Part shown: positions 35,245 through 45,263 of the stretch, piece by piece
How positions within the stretch are numbered: the stretch's first letter is position 1
How the letters are laid out: each line of letters begins with the position of its first letter
DNA from: Candidatus Thiodiazotropha endoloripes
GTDB lineage: Bacteria; Pseudomonadota; Gammaproteobacteria; Chromatiales; Chromatiaceae
Length of the DNA stretch: 64,000 nt
Direction: 5' to 3'
Assembly (NCBI RefSeq): GCF_001708965.1
Contig: NZ_LVJW01000003.1
Location: 62,001 to 126,000, forward strand
Position numbers and translations under genes: made by a program
Notes under the pieces: model-generated
What the model was told of the DNA's origin: nothing
The model's database searches: none
What the model saw: the letters and a program-made list of their open reading frames with translations, nothing else

Positions 35245-38223
35245 TCAATTGCCATTGAACTTTCTAAGCAAATCCAGAGCATCGTCTGCATTCACCGGTG
35301 GGCTGAACAGGGTGCCTTGTATCTCGTTGCAATCATACTGTTCGAGAAACTGTCGTTGAGCTTCGGTTTCCACCCCTTCGGCTACGATCTTCAAATCCAG
35401 GCTTTTGGCCAGTGAGATGATGGCTGATACGATGGTTTGTGCCTGATTATTGGGTAGCGTGTTGTTGAGGAATTCCCGGTCCAGTTTGATGCTGTTGATC
35501 GGCAGTTTTTGAAGATAGTTCAGGGAAGAGAAACCCTTGCCAAAGTCATCCAGAGCAAAGTTGATACCGGCCCTATGCATTGTTTTCATCACATCCTTAC
35601 TGTGTTCGAAGTTTTTGATCAGCGTGCTTTCGGTGATCTCCAGTTCGATCAGTGACGGTGGAATTTTTCGTTTTGAGCAGACACTGAGAAATTTATCCGC
35701 CAAAGTGCTGTCTCTCAATTGAACAGCAGACAGGTTTACCCCCAGCATCAGATCCGGGAATCCCTTTTTGTGTAGACGCCGCATATCCGCACAGGCTTTT
35801 TTGAATACCCAAAATCCCAGCTTGTTGATCAGGCCGGTATGTTCCGCAATCGGGATGAACTCATCCGGAGGGATATAGCCAACCTTTGGATGGGGCCAGC
35901 GGGCAAGTGCCTCCAGGCCAACGATTCTGCCGTCATACAGACTGAACTTGGGTTGATAGACAAGCTCGAACTGCTGATGGTAAATCGCTTTGGTAAGTTG
36001 AGTCTCCAGCCAGATGCTGTGAAATGCCTTGCGGTTGATCTCCCTGGAAAAGAATCGTATGTGGTTGCTGCCCGGTTCGTCTTTCGCCGAGCGTCTGGCT
36101 GTGGCGGCCTTTTGCAATAACTCATTAGGCGTTTCATCATCATGGGGATATATGGCGACACCCATGCTGAAGGTGATGAACAGCTCCTGATCATCGATGT
36201 ACATGGGTTTTTTGAGATGACTGAGAATCCGGTGGGCTACCCAGGTCACCGATTTGACCTCCTCGAGATCGGAGAGGATCAGGGCGAATTCATCTTTGTT
36301 GATGCGTGAAATATTGGGTGAGTCATATTCGATATGCTCATCCACAACAGCAATGGTATCGGTCTTGCGCAGGGATTCGATGAGACGTTCCGCAGTCAGC
36401 TTGAGTATCTGGTCACCGGTTGCTACTCCCAATGCCTCATTGATACGGGAAAAGCTGTCGATATCGATCGAGATGATTGCGGTAAGTTTGTTGTTTCGTT
36501 CGCAGCGCGCCAGCTCCTGACTGATACGATCATTGAAGATATAGCGGTTTGGCAGACCGGTCAGTTCATCTTTTCCCTGCCGCCTGATCATCTCCTGGCG
36601 GTTGAATTCAAGCTCCGACTCTAGGTGCCCGACGATATCCTCCAGTCGCAAAATTTCCGAGTGCAGATGACGTTCTGCCTCGCTCATCTCTTTCCAGTCG
36701 GAGTCGGTCAACAGACGGCTGCCGGTGGTTGTCTCTTTGGCCGCCTTGTGCCTCAATTGTGGGGTCCAGTTGATGATGCAGTTACGTCCCTGCTGTTTGG
36801 CTTCGTAGAGGGCGCAATCTGCATTGTTGATCAGCAGCATGGAGTCCTCGACCTCGGTTTCCAGGGCAGCCATGCCGATACTGGTTGTGACAGTTTGCGG
36901 ATTGGTGAACAGGGAGTGGCACTTCTGTTGGATATCCATGCGCAGGCGTTCGGCGATCGACCTGGCTTCATCCATCGTGGCATTCGGCAGTACGATGGCA
37001 AACTCATCCCCGCCATATCGACCGACTACATCTTCCGGCCTTGAATTGCTGCTGAGTATTTCCGAGACATACTTGATGACCTTGTCGCCATTGGCATGTC
37101 CATAGTGATCATTGATGAATTTGAAACGATCGATATCCACCATGATGAATACCAGCGACCGGTTGAGAGTCTTTGCCTCTTTGAACAGTTGGTCGAACTT
37201 TTTAAAGAATGCACGGCGGTTCAGACAGCCGGTCAATGAGTCCCGGGTTGCCAGAAACTCCAGTTCAACGGTTTTGTTGCGCAACGCTTTTTCGGAGTTG
37301 CGCAGTTTCAGTAGTGCTGACTTGAGTTGCCGATACTGCTTTTCAAGTTCAGTCATATCATCAAAAGTTGCCAATACGCCCCGGATCTGACCGTTGTTAT
37401 CGAAGATCGGCGCACTGTTGACTGAAAAGGCCTTGTCGTTGCTCTCTTTCAGGGCCAGTCGAATCGGTACCCCGGTGACCTGCTCGCAGTTGTTGAGGCT
37501 GATATGCCAAGGAAGCTTCTCGGTCTTATCCGTGTTCTCCCTGTGTTTCCACGGCAGGGCATCTGCATTACTGTCCAGCAGGGTTTTGAAGCTTTCACCA
37601 ATCTTCTGGCAGAAGGAGTCGTTCGCCAGAATGATTCGATGCCGGTGATCGAGAATCAGTAACCCCTCAGACAGGGCATTGAATGCAGCCCTGACCCGTT
37701 CCGGAATCACAGTGGATGAGTTCAGGCCAAGGTTATGGTTCTCACTGAAAAGCAGATAGAGGATCACGCTGGCAAGCAGTGCCCAGAGGCATAGGATCAT
37801 GATCTCGATGGATGACCAGTCGGACTCCGCGTTGACTTCGATATAACGCACCGACAAGGTGCCGATGGTTTCGCTGCCGGTGCCGATTGGCAGCTGAATC
37901 AGGTCTGTCTGGAGAGCGCTGTCGGATTGAGGTGCAATCGCTCTCTGCATCTCACCTTCAATGGTTTCGATCACCAGTGAACGTATGGCGGGATGGTCGG
38001 AGACACCATTGGTCAGCACCGCCAGTTGTGCCGATTGGTTATAGGTTGTGATCAACGGGTGGAGTTGTTCAGCCAGGTTTTCGGCATAGGCTTGCAGCTT
38101 TTTGCCTGGTTGGTTTTCCGCAGCTGGAAAAAAACCGGACATCTCCGCTATCGTCAGCAACATCAGACACAACATCAAAACTGCGATGATGATCTTAGCG
38201 GGGAGATGGGAGTGTTCGGGCAT
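35245..38223 (-). CDS. Membrane-bound GGDEF-GGDEF-EAL protein with PAS domain
   Basis: The 992-residue protein has an N-terminal membrane helix, a periplasmic sensor loop to about residue 140 and a second membrane helix (ILCLWALLASVILYLLFSE). A PAS domain (about 175-300) follows. The first GGDEF domain (DSLTGCLNRR, GRYGGDEFAIV) is predicted active as a diguanylate cyclase. The second (DELTGLPNRY) has RINKDEF in place of RxGGDEF and is probably inactive. The EAL domain keeps EALARW, NLSAVQL, LEITES, DDFGKGFSSLNYL and AEGVET, so c-di-GMP hydrolysis is likely. It may therefore both make and degrade c-di-GMP. Confidence 0.92.
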   Translation of the reverse strand: MPEHSHLPAKIIIAVLMLCLMLLTIAEMSGFFPAAENQPGKKLQAYAENLAEQLHPLITTYNQSAQLAVLTNGVSDHPAIRSLVIETIEGEMQRAIAPQSDSALQTDLIQLPIGTGSETIGTLSVRYIEVNAESDWSSIEIMILCLWALLASVILYLLFSENHNLGLNSSTVIPERVRAAFNALSEGLLILDHRHRIILANDSFCQKIGESFKTLLDSNADALPWKHRENTDKTEKLPWHISLNNCEQVTGVPIRLALKESNDKAFSVNSAPIFDNNGQIRGVLATFDDMTELEKQYRQLKSALLKLRNSEKALRNKTVELEFLATRDSLTGCLNRRAFFKKFDQLFKEAKTLNRSLVFIMVDIDRFKFINDHYGHANGDKVIKYVSEILSSNSRPEDVVGRYGGDEFAIVLPNATMDEARSIAERLRMDIQQKCHSLFTNPQTVTTSIGMAALETEVEDSMLLINNADCALYEAKQQGRNCIINWTPQLRHKAAKETTTGSRLLTDSDWKEMSEAERHLHSEILRLEDIVGHLESELEFNRQEMIRRQGKDELTGLPNRYIFNDRISQELARCERNNKLTAIISIDIDSFSRINEALGVATGDQILKLTAERLIESLRKTDTIAVVDEHIEYDSPNISRINKDEFALILSDLEEVKSVTWVAHRILSHLKKPMYIDDQELFITFSMGVAIYPHDDETPNELLQKAATARRSAKDEPGSNHIRFFSREINRKAFHSIWLETQLTKAIYHQQFELVYQPKFSLYDGRIVGLEALARWPHPKVGYIPPDEFIPIAEHTGLINKLGFWVFKKACADMRRLHKKGFPDLMLGVNLSAVQLRDSTLADKFLSVCSKRKIPPSLIELEITESTLIKNFEHSKDVMKTMHRAGINFALDDFGKGFSSLNYLQKLPINSIKLDREFLNNTLPNNQAQTIVSAIISLAKSLDLKIVAEGVETEAQRQFLEQYDCNEIQGTLFSPPVNADDALDLLRKFNGN

Positions 38224-38615
38224 ATGGTTTAAGCTAATCCATGCTTTTAAATCGTATACATCACATACTGTAAGCAGCTTAGTGCTTGAAACAGAAGATT
38301 ACCTTAGGCTGATCTATAAAGCTTCTTTCAAATGTAAAATCTCTAGCTGCCATAATACCCTCACTAGGCCAAGGCCCAGGAACTCACTTCCCGGTACTTT
38401 TCCATGCTGACCGGTAAATGTTTTTCTGACCCATTCATTCGGATCTGATGGGAATTAAAGGATGATCTTTTGTGATTCCAATAATGTTGATTCCCTTCTA
38501 GTGATGATCGGCCGGGGCATGGATAGCTTTAGATCATGTAGCGGTTCCCCGCGCGGCAGAAGCATCCGCCGGACCTAGAAGGTATCGGCGGATGGTACGG
38601 CTTACCGACGCTGGG
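38224..38615. other. Intergenic region with a hairpin downstream of rpoH
   Basis: This 392-base gap contains no convincing gene. Near the rpoH end lies a 9-bp hairpin at 38563-38594 (CATCCGCCG and CGGCGGATG around a 14-base loop), 22 bases past the rpoH stop. It may act as the rpoH 3' end, though no T-run follows it on the minus strand. The rest is AT-rich and should hold the promoter of the GGDEF-EAL gene. Confidence 0.5.
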
Positions 38616-39464
38616 TTATAGGGCAAGTTGGGATTTCAGTTTTTTCATGGCGCCCTGCTCAATCTGGCGGATACGCTCAGCCGACACCTGGAATCTGTCA
38701 GCCAATTCATGCAGGGTGGATTTCTTATCACTCAGCCAGCGTGCTTCGAGAATCTGCCGGCTTCTCTCATCCAGACCCTGAATGGCACTCATCAGCTTCT
38801 GTTTCATCTGGTTCTCGCTATCCACCGCTTCGAGCATTGAGGCGGGCTCCATGCGCATGTCGCTGAGATAACCGGCCGGTGTCGGTGTTACCTGCTCATC
38901 GCTCTCCTGGCTCGGGCCGTCAAACGCAATATCCTGACCGGAAAGTCTGGACTCCATTTCCAGTACGGTTTCAGGTTTCACGCCCAGGTCCTGGGCAACA
39001 CTATCGACCTCTTCCTTGGAAAACCAGCCAAGGCGCTTCTTGGAGCTGCGAAGGTTGAAGAAAAGTTTGCGTTGCGCCTTGGTGGTTGCCACCTTGACGA
39101 TACGCCAGTTCTTCAGAATGAACTCATGAATTTCAGCCTTGATCCAATGCACTGCAAAGGAGACCAGACGGACCCCCATATCCGGATCAAAACGCTTTAC
39201 CGCTTTCATCAGGCCGACGGTACCCTCCTGGATCAGGTCGGGCAGGGCCAGTCCGTAACCGCTGTAGTTTCTGGCGATACGGACAACGAAACGGATGTGG
39301 GATGTGATCAAGGCCTGGGCCGCCTGAAGGTCTTTCTGATCACGCAGACGAACCGCCAGTGAGTGCTCCTCTTCGGCGCTCAGCATAGGCAGCTGAAAAG
39401 CTGCGCTGATGTAGCTATCCATGTTACCCGTGGGCAAGGTGGCCAGTGCGATCTCTTTACTCAT
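38616..39464 (-). CDS. rpoH: RNA polymerase heat-shock sigma factor RpoH
   Basis: Sigma-32 directs transcription of chaperone and protease genes. Starting at ATG 39464 (GGGGTAA upstream), the 282-residue length matches the family. Region 2 is present ([36 protein letters not shown]), with region 2.4 [10 protein letters not shown] and the diagnostic RpoH box QRKLFFNLR. Region 4 ends with [15 protein letters not shown]. It follows ftsX on the same strand, the classic ftsYEX-rpoH order, with a 153-base gap for its own promoters. Confidence 0.98.
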   Translation of the reverse strand: MSKEIALATLPTGNMDSYISAAFQLPMLSAEEEHSLAVRLRDQKDLQAAQALITSHIRFVVRIARNYSGYGLALPDLIQEGTVGLMKAVKRFDPDMGVRLVSFAVHWIKAEIHEFILKNWRIVKVATTKAQRKLFFNLRSSKKRLGWFSKEEVDSVAQDLGVKPETVLEMESRLSGQDIAFDGPSQESDEQVTPTPAGYLSDMRMEPASMLEAVDSENQMKQKLMSAIQGLDERSRQILEARWLSDKKSTLHELADRFQVSAERIRQIEQGAMKKLKSQLAL

Positions 39465-39617
39465 GCAGGTTACCCCAGTTTGCTTGAAGTGGAATATTAG
39501 CACTCTCTGCATGGGAGTGCCAATAACTGACCATTCTGACCGGTTATTAGACAGAAAGTTCAATGGGGTGTGTGTGGTTTTATATTTGATTATTCAATCA
39601 GTTAGTATTAATTGGAT

Positions 39618-40562
39618 CTAGCTTGGCTCAATCGCGCTCAAGTGGCGGCCGACCGCCAGCCAGGAGCCGGCAAGGCCCAACAGGGCACTGCCGGATAGCA
39701 GTACCAGGACGGTGATTGGGTCGAGAGAACTTAAATCGAATGAGCTCTGGTAGAGTTGGGCCAGCCTGGCGATGGGACCGCTGAGCAGAATCAATGACAG
39801 GGCAACCAGAAACCAGGCGATCAGCCCGCCGAACAGGCCGTACCAGAATCCGGTGTAGAGGAAGGGTCTGCGGATAAATGCATTGGTGGCACCGATCAGT
39901 TTGGTGATCTCGATCTCGGTGCGTCGGTTCTGGATCTCCAGCCGGATGGTGTTTCCCACGATCAATAAGACCGCCATGCTGAGCAGAGCCGCCAGAACCA
40001 CCACGGCACGCTGTGCGATCACAGTGATGGCCTGCAGACGCCTGACCCATTGCAGGTCGAGTTGAACAATATCCGCCTCCGGCAGCAATCGTAACTCCTG
40101 GGCGAGTTTCTCGGCTGTCTCCGCTGTGGTGTATTCAACTTTCGGTTGAATTACCAACAGATTGGGCAGCGGGTTGCTATCGAGGGCCTGGAGTGCATCC
40201 GCATAGCCGCTGAGACGTTGGAACTCTTCAAGTGCTGTTTCACGATTGATCAGCTCGACGGTTTCGATACGCGTGTGCTGACGTAGTGTCTCAGCCAGGG
40301 AGCGGGCTTTGTCGTTGGTGATATTCTGATCGAGAAACAGGGAGATACTGGCGCCGCTCTCCCATCCGCCACTGATCGTGTCGAGGTTGCTCAGCATCAC
40401 ATGCAATCCAACCGGCAGAGCCAGGGCGATACCGATAACCGCACAGGTCATCAGCGAGGAGAAGCGGTTGCTGAACAGTCTGCCGAGGCTGGAGAGGGCA
40501 ACCTGAGCATGTCTTTGCAACCAGATTCCCGGCAGCGAGAAGAGTCGGGATTTAAGTGACAT
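39618..40562 (-). CDS. ftsX: Cell division protein FtsX
   Basis: FtsX is the membrane subunit of the FtsEX complex, which activates peptidoglycan hydrolases at the division septum. The 314-residue protein has an N-terminal cytoplasmic part, a first membrane helix (FSSLMTCAVIGIALALPVG), a periplasmic loop and three further helices toward the C-terminus, including VLAALLSMAVLLIVGNTIR and LEIQNRRTEIEITKLIGA. It overlaps ftsE by 11 bases. Confidence 0.96.
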   Translation of the reverse strand: MSLKSRLFSLPGIWLQRHAQVALSSLGRLFSNRFSSLMTCAVIGIALALPVGLHVMLSNLDTISGGWESGASISLFLDQNITNDKARSLAETLRQHTRIETVELINRETALEEFQRLSGYADALQALDSNPLPNLLVIQPKVEYTTAETAEKLAQELRLLPEADIVQLDLQWVRRLQAITVIAQRAVVVLAALLSMAVLLIVGNTIRLEIQNRRTEIEITKLIGATNAFIRRPFLYTGFWYGLFGGLIAWFLVALSLILLSGPIARLAQLYQSSFDLSSLDPITVLVLLSGSALLGLAGSWLAVGRHLSAIEPS

Positions 40563-41235
40563 CCTTGTACTCCATCTTGCTGTCGTGACTCAATGCACCG
40601 TTGGCCAGAGTCAGGATGCGTTGATCCATGCTGCTGATCAGGGCCAGATCATGGGTGGCGATCAACAGGGTAACACCTACCCGGTTGAACTGGGAGAACA
40701 GCTCCATGATCTCTTTCGACAGTTCCGGATCCAGGTTGCCGGTGGGCTCGTCAGCCAACACCAGGGGCGGTTTACTGACCACCGCCCGGGCAATACCGAC
40801 ACGCTGTTGTTCACCACCCGAGAGGGTGATCGGAGCACTCTTCTCTTTATGCAGCAGGCCAACCTTGTCGAGAGCGGCCCTAACCCTTCTGCCGATCTCT
40901 TTATGACCCAGTCCGGAGACCACCAGGGGCAGGGCCACATTGTCGAAGACAGTGCGGTCGTGCAGCAGGCGATGGTCCTGGAAAATCATACCCACCTCTC
41001 GGCGGTGGTAGGGGATCTGACGGTTCTTCAGCCGGGTCAGGTTGCGGCCGTTGACATGCACCTGACCGCCACTGGAGCGTTCCAGCAGTCCAATCAGTTT
41101 CAATAAGGTACTTTTGCCGGCTCCTGAATGGCCGGTGAGAAAGACCATCTCTTCCGCGTCGATGCGCAGGTTGATATTACTCAGTCCGGTGTGTCCACCC
41201 GGATAGCGCTTGCTGACATTGTCAAAGTGAATCAA
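40552..41235 (-). CDS. ftsE: Cell division ATP-binding protein FtsE
   Basis: FtsE is the cytoplasmic ABC ATPase of FtsEX. The 227-residue protein starts MIHFDNVSKRYPGG and has Walker A GHSGAGKSTLLKL, signature LSGGEQQRVGIARA and Walker B PLVLADEPTGNLDPE, with the switch histidine in LLIATHDL. It begins five bases after the ftsY stop and overlaps ftsX, so all three genes are co-translated. Confidence 0.97.
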   Translation of the reverse strand: MIHFDNVSKRYPGGHTGLSNINLRIDAEEMVFLTGHSGAGKSTLLKLIGLLERSSGGQVHVNGRNLTRLKNRQIPYHRREVGMIFQDHRLLHDRTVFDNVALPLVVSGLGHKEIGRRVRAALDKVGLLHKEKSAPITLSGGEQQRVGIARAVVSKPPLVLADEPTGNLDPELSKEIMELFSQFNRVGVTLLIATHDLALISSMDQRILTLANGALSHDSKMEYKDVT

Positions 41236-41240
41236 GTGCC

Positions 41241-42242
41241 TTAATCCGTCGTTTCAGTTTCAAACAATGCCTCGACAAACTCCTTGGGATCAAATTCACG
41301 CAGGTCTTCAATCGATTCACCGACGCCGATGAATCGGATCGGCACCTTGACCTTATCCGCTATGGCAAACACCACACCGCCTTTGGCAGTGCCATCCAGC
41401 TTGGTGACCACCAGGCCGGTAAGGCCGACAGACTCGTTGAACTGCAGTGCCTGATTGACCGCATTCTGGCCGGTTCCCGCATCCACCACCAGCAACACCT
41501 CATGGGGCGCTTGCGGGTCGATTTTCTTCATCACCCGGGTGATCTTGGCCAGCTCTTCCATGAGATTGGCTTTAGTATGTAGCCGGCCGGCTGTGTCTGC
41601 AATCAGTACATCCACCTGCCGGGAGGTGGCCGCCTGCAGCGCATCAAACACCACGGAGGCGGCGTCCGCTCCGGTATGCTGGGCAATCACCGGAATCTGG
41701 TTTCGCTCACCCCAGGTCTGCAGCTGTTCCACCGCAGCGGCGCGAAAGGTATCCCCGGCGGCAAGCATGACTGTTTCACCGTCGATTTGGAACTTTCTCG
41801 CCAGTTTACCGATGGTTGTGGTTTTGCCGGCGCCGTTGATGCCGACCATCACCATCACCATCGGTTTGCCATCCTCTCTGTTATCGATCGGCTTGTCACA
41901 GGCTTGAAGGATCTCAAGCAGATGCTGTTTCAGGGCCTGGGTCAGGGCTTCCGGGTCGTTGAGGGATTTGCGTTTCACCCGTTCAGTCAGATCATCGATA
42001 ATGCGGTTGGTGGCATCGACGCCCACATCTGCGGTAAGCAGCAGAGTCTCCAGCTCCTCAAGCAGATCCTCATCGATGGTTTTACGTCCCATCACCAGAT
42101 TGGCCAGACCATCGGACAGATTGTGCCGGGTACGTGACAGCCGCTGTTGCAGGCGGGTAAAGAGACCTGTTTTCTCTTCCACCGCCGGCTGTATGTCGAC
42201 TTCCTCTGTTTCTGACTTTTTACGTTTGCCGAATCCGAACAT
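41241..42242 (-). CDS. ftsY: Signal recognition particle receptor FtsY
   Basis: FtsY is the GTPase that docks ribosome-SRP complexes at the inner membrane. The start chosen is ATG 42242 (MFGFGKRKKSE), giving 333 residues; an upstream TTG is in frame. A short acidic A region (about residues 1-30) precedes the NG domain, with GINGAGKTTTIGKLA (G1), DTAGR (G3), TKLDGTAKGG (G4) and the FIGVGE C-terminal block. It heads the ftsYEX operon. Confidence 0.97.
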   Translation of the reverse strand: MFGFGKRKKSETEEVDIQPAVEEKTGLFTRLQQRLSRTRHNLSDGLANLVMGRKTIDEDLLEELETLLLTADVGVDATNRIIDDLTERVKRKSLNDPEALTQALKQHLLEILQACDKPIDNREDGKPMVMVMVGINGAGKTTTIGKLARKFQIDGETVMLAAGDTFRAAAVEQLQTWGERNQIPVIAQHTGADAASVVFDALQAATSRQVDVLIADTAGRLHTKANLMEELAKITRVMKKIDPQAPHEVLLVVDAGTGQNAVNQALQFNESVGLTGLVVTKLDGTAKGGVVFAIADKVKVPIRFIGVGESIEDLREFDPKEFVEALFETETTD

Positions 42243-42297
42243 ATTGGGTAACACCAATGGGGTGATTGGAACTCTAAACTGATCGCAGGTTCTTACT

Positions 42298-42328
42298 AGG
42301 ACCTGTTAACACTAATCCAATAGGCCCT
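42298..42328 (-). repeat. 31-bp interspersed palindromic-ended repeat, copy 3 (inverted)
   Basis: This copy is in reverse orientation, with one base change in the seven-base end (AGGaCCT). It lies between ftsY and the divergent M16 peptidase genes, within their shared promoter region rather than at a gene end. Confidence 0.85.
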
Positions 42329-42520
42329 GTTGCGCCTGGAGCCATTTTGGACAATCCTTCAGGCCTCTGAAACAATGCCTGCGGGCTGTCGCCGGCGCTA
42401 TTCTACAGCTCCTCCAGGGCAATGATAAAGTGCCGGTTTCTGCCGGGGGATGTGGATGCTCTGCAGCTCGGGCTTACTTGAGGCATTAAAAGACTGATAA
42501 TGATGATAAGGAACACCTTA

Positions 42521-43885
42521 ATGCGAAGATTGATGGCGGTTTTCATGCTGATGCTGATAGCCATGGCTGATGCACAGGCCAATGTGGTGGAACACCAGCT
42601 GAAGAATGGGATGAAGGTGATCGTGAAGCAGGACAAGCGGGCGCCGATTGCGGTATCCCAGGTCTGGTACAAGGTCGGCTCCAGCTATGAGCATGGTGGG
42701 ATTACCGGTGTCTCCCATGTGCTCGAGCACATGATGTTCAAAGGTACCGACAACCATGCCCCTGGCGAGTTTTCCCGAATCATTGCCGCCAACGGAGGCA
42801 ATGAGAACGCATTTACCGGCCGTGACTATACCGCCTACTATCAGACCATGGCGAGTGACCGCCTGGAGGTCTCTTTCGAGCTGGAAGCGGACAGAATGAG
42901 AAATCTTCAGCTGCCGGAAGCGGAGTTCAAAAAAGAGGTTGAGGTGGTCAAGGAGGAGCGGCGAATGCGCACCGAAGACAAGCCCCAATCCCTCACCTAT
43001 GAGCTGTTTCTCACCGGAGCCTACCAGGCTTCACCATACCGGATACCGGTGATTGGCTGGATGTCTGACCTGGACTCGCTGCAGGTGGAGGACCTTCAGG
43101 TCTGGTACCGCAAGTGGTATGCCCCAAACAATGCCACCCTGGTGGTTGTCGGGGATGTCGAACCAGATCAGGTGATTAGCCTGGCGGAGCGCTACTTCGG
43201 TGTACTCAAACCGGAACCGGTGGCGATCAACAAGCCGAGAGAGGAGCCTCAGCAGAGAGGCGTCAAGCGGATGGCGTTGAAGGTGCCGGCGCGCCAACCC
43301 TATATGGTAATGGGATTCAAAACCCCGGTGATCGGTAACACAGATCAGGATTGGGAGCCCTATGCGCTGGAGATGCTGGCTTACATTCTCGATGGTGGCG
43401 CCAGTGCCCGTCTGGCCAGTAACCTGATTCGCGGTAGCGAATTGGCAGTCTCGGTGGATACCAGCTACAACGCTTTCTCCCGTCTGCCGGGTATGCTGGT
43501 GCTCGATGCAGTGCCCAGGCCGGGCACCCCGATTGAGCGCGTGGAAAAAGCGATCCTGAAACAGCTGGACCGCTTCAAAACGGAACTGGTTACCGATGAA
43601 GAGATGGAGCGGGTACGCAAACAGATTATCGCTTCAAAGGTATTCGAAAAGGACTCTGTGTTTTATCAGGCAATGCTGATCGGGCAGCTGGAGACCGTCG
43701 GCCTCGATTGGCGTCTCGGCGACGAGTATGTGGACAATCTGAAGGCTGTCACCGCCGAGCAGGTCAAGCAGGTGGCTGAGAAGTATCTGGTCGATGACAA
43801 CCTAACGATTGCTGTATTGGAGCCCCTACCCATGGAACAGAACGTCACACGTCACTCTGCAGCAGGAGGTCGTCATGGCCAATAA
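42521..43885 (+). CDS. M16 family zinc peptidase, catalytic subunit
   Basis: The ATG at 42521 has AAGGA ten bases upstream and gives a 454-residue protein with a signal peptide (FMLMLIAMADAQA). Residues near 65 carry the inverted zinc motif in SHVLEHMMFKGT (HxxEH), with the downstream glutamate in the KKEVEVVKEERRMR segment. It belongs to the pitrilysin/insulinase family and is periplasmic. It overlaps by 11 bases a second M16 gene lacking the motif. Such pairs form active heterodimers in related bacteria, usually for degradation of exported peptides or maturation of periplasmic substrates. Confidence 0.92.
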   Translation: MRRLMAVFMLMLIAMADAQANVVEHQLKNGMKVIVKQDKRAPIAVSQVWYKVGSSYEHGGITGVSHVLEHMMFKGTDNHAPGEFSRIIAANGGNENAFTGRDYTAYYQTMASDRLEVSFELEADRMRNLQLPEAEFKKEVEVVKEERRMRTEDKPQSLTYELFLTGAYQASPYRIPVIGWMSDLDSLQVEDLQVWYRKWYAPNNATLVVVGDVEPDQVISLAERYFGVLKPEPVAINKPREEPQQRGVKRMALKVPARQPYMVMGFKTPVIGNTDQDWEPYALEMLAYILDGGASARLASNLIRGSELAVSVDTSYNAFSRLPGMLVLDAVPRPGTPIERVEKAILKQLDRFKTELVTDEEMERVRKQIIASKVFEKDSVFYQAMLIGQLETVGLDWRLGDEYVDNLKAVTAEQVKQVAEKYLVDDNLTIAVLEPLPMEQNVTRHSAAGGRHGQ

Positions 43886-45224
43886 CAGTCTGCGTCTGCT
43901 GCTCTTAGGAGTGACAATCGGCTTTGTGGGCCTACTGCAGGCCTCACCCAAAATCGAGACCTGGGAAACCGGCAATGGGGCCAAGGTGTTGTATGTCCAT
44001 GCACCGGAAATCCCAATGGTCGATGTGCGGGTCGTGTTCGATGCCGGCAGCGCCAGAGATGGGGATAAAGCCGGCATAACCTCCTTCACCAACAGTCTGT
44101 TGAGCGAAGGTGCCGGGAAATGGGATGCCTATCAGATCGCGCAACGCCTCGAAGGGGTGGGATCACAACTGGAATCGGGATCTTTAAGGGATATGGCCTG
44201 GGTTGCCGTCCGTTCCCTGACCGAGCCTGAGGTGTTGGACACCTCTCTGGAAACCCTCTCGGCAATCCTGGCGAGTCCCAGCTTCAACCAGGAGGATATC
44301 GAACGGGAGCGCCAATCCATACTGGCCGGTCTTTTACAGGATGAGCAATCCCCCGGAAGTGTCGGTAAAAAACAACTCTATGAGCTGGTCTACGGCACTC
44401 ATCCCTACGCTTCGGACCCTTCGGGAAATCGTGAGTCTGTCGAGTCGATCACCCGTGAAGAGATTGTAAAGACCCATCAGCGACTCTACGTGGCAAAAAA
44501 TGCAGTGGTTGCGATTGTCGGTGCGGTCGATGAGGATCTTGCTGCGATTATCGCCGAAGAGGCTGTTGGCGGCCTGCCGTCGGGGCAAGCAATGCCACCT
44601 CTGCCGCCGGTACCGCCACTTGATAAAGGGGTGAGCAAGCAGATCCCCTTTCCATCGACCCAATCCCACCTCTATCTTGGGCAACCCGGCCTTAAACGGG
44701 GTGATGAGGACTATTTTCCGCTCTATGTGGGGAACCATATTCTTGGTGGCAGTGGACTGGTTTCACTGTTGAGTGAGGAGGTGCGAGAGAAGCGTGGTTT
44801 GAGTTACAGCGTCTACAGTTTCTTTATTCCGATGCGCCAACTGGGCCTCTTTCAGGTTGGTTTGCAGACCAAAAACGAACAGGCGAATGAGGCACTGAAA
44901 GTGGTCAAGGATACCCTTCAACGCTACATCACTGAGGGACCGTCTGATGAGGAACTGAAGGCGGCGAAACAGAACATCACCGGTGGGTTTCCGCTGCGGA
45001 TCGCATCCAACGGCAAGATTGTCGAATATCTTGCTGTAATTGGCTTCTACGATCTGCCCCTCGATTATCTGGATCGGTTTGTCGACAGGATCAAGGCGGT
45101 CAGCAAGGAGCAGATCCGTGATTCATTCCGGCGTCGGGTCGATTCAGAACGCCTGGTCAGAGTTCAGGTGGGAAGATTTACCGCGCCTGTGGCTCAGGTT
45201 AACCGGGCAGAAGCCGCTGAATAG
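43875..45224 (+). CDS. M16 family peptidase-like protein, non-catalytic subunit
   Basis: The ATG at 43875 follows a strong AGGAGGTCGTC site and gives 449 residues with a signal peptide ending near LLQASP. The fold matches M16 (VVFDAGSARDGDKAGITSF, GIPSFN-type repeats, GGSGLVSLLSEEVREKRGL), but the HxxEH motif is missing, so it cannot bind the catalytic zinc in the usual way. It presumably pairs with the active subunit encoded just upstream. Confidence 0.9.
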   Translation: MANNSLRLLLLGVTIGFVGLLQASPKIETWETGNGAKVLYVHAPEIPMVDVRVVFDAGSARDGDKAGITSFTNSLLSEGAGKWDAYQIAQRLEGVGSQLESGSLRDMAWVAVRSLTEPEVLDTSLETLSAILASPSFNQEDIERERQSILAGLLQDEQSPGSVGKKQLYELVYGTHPYASDPSGNRESVESITREEIVKTHQRLYVAKNAVVAIVGAVDEDLAAIIAEEAVGGLPSGQAMPPLPPVPPLDKGVSKQIPFPSTQSHLYLGQPGLKRGDEDYFPLYVGNHILGGSGLVSLLSEEVREKRGLSYSVYSFFIPMRQLGLFQVGLQTKNEQANEALKVVKDTLQRYITEGPSDEELKAAKQNITGGFPLRIASNGKIVEYLAVIGFYDLPLDYLDRFVDRIKAVSKEQIRDSFRRRVDSERLVRVQVGRFTAPVAQVNRAEAAE

Positions 45225-45263
45225 GAGCAGAGCACAACTGAATAACGAATCAGAGACCAACGA

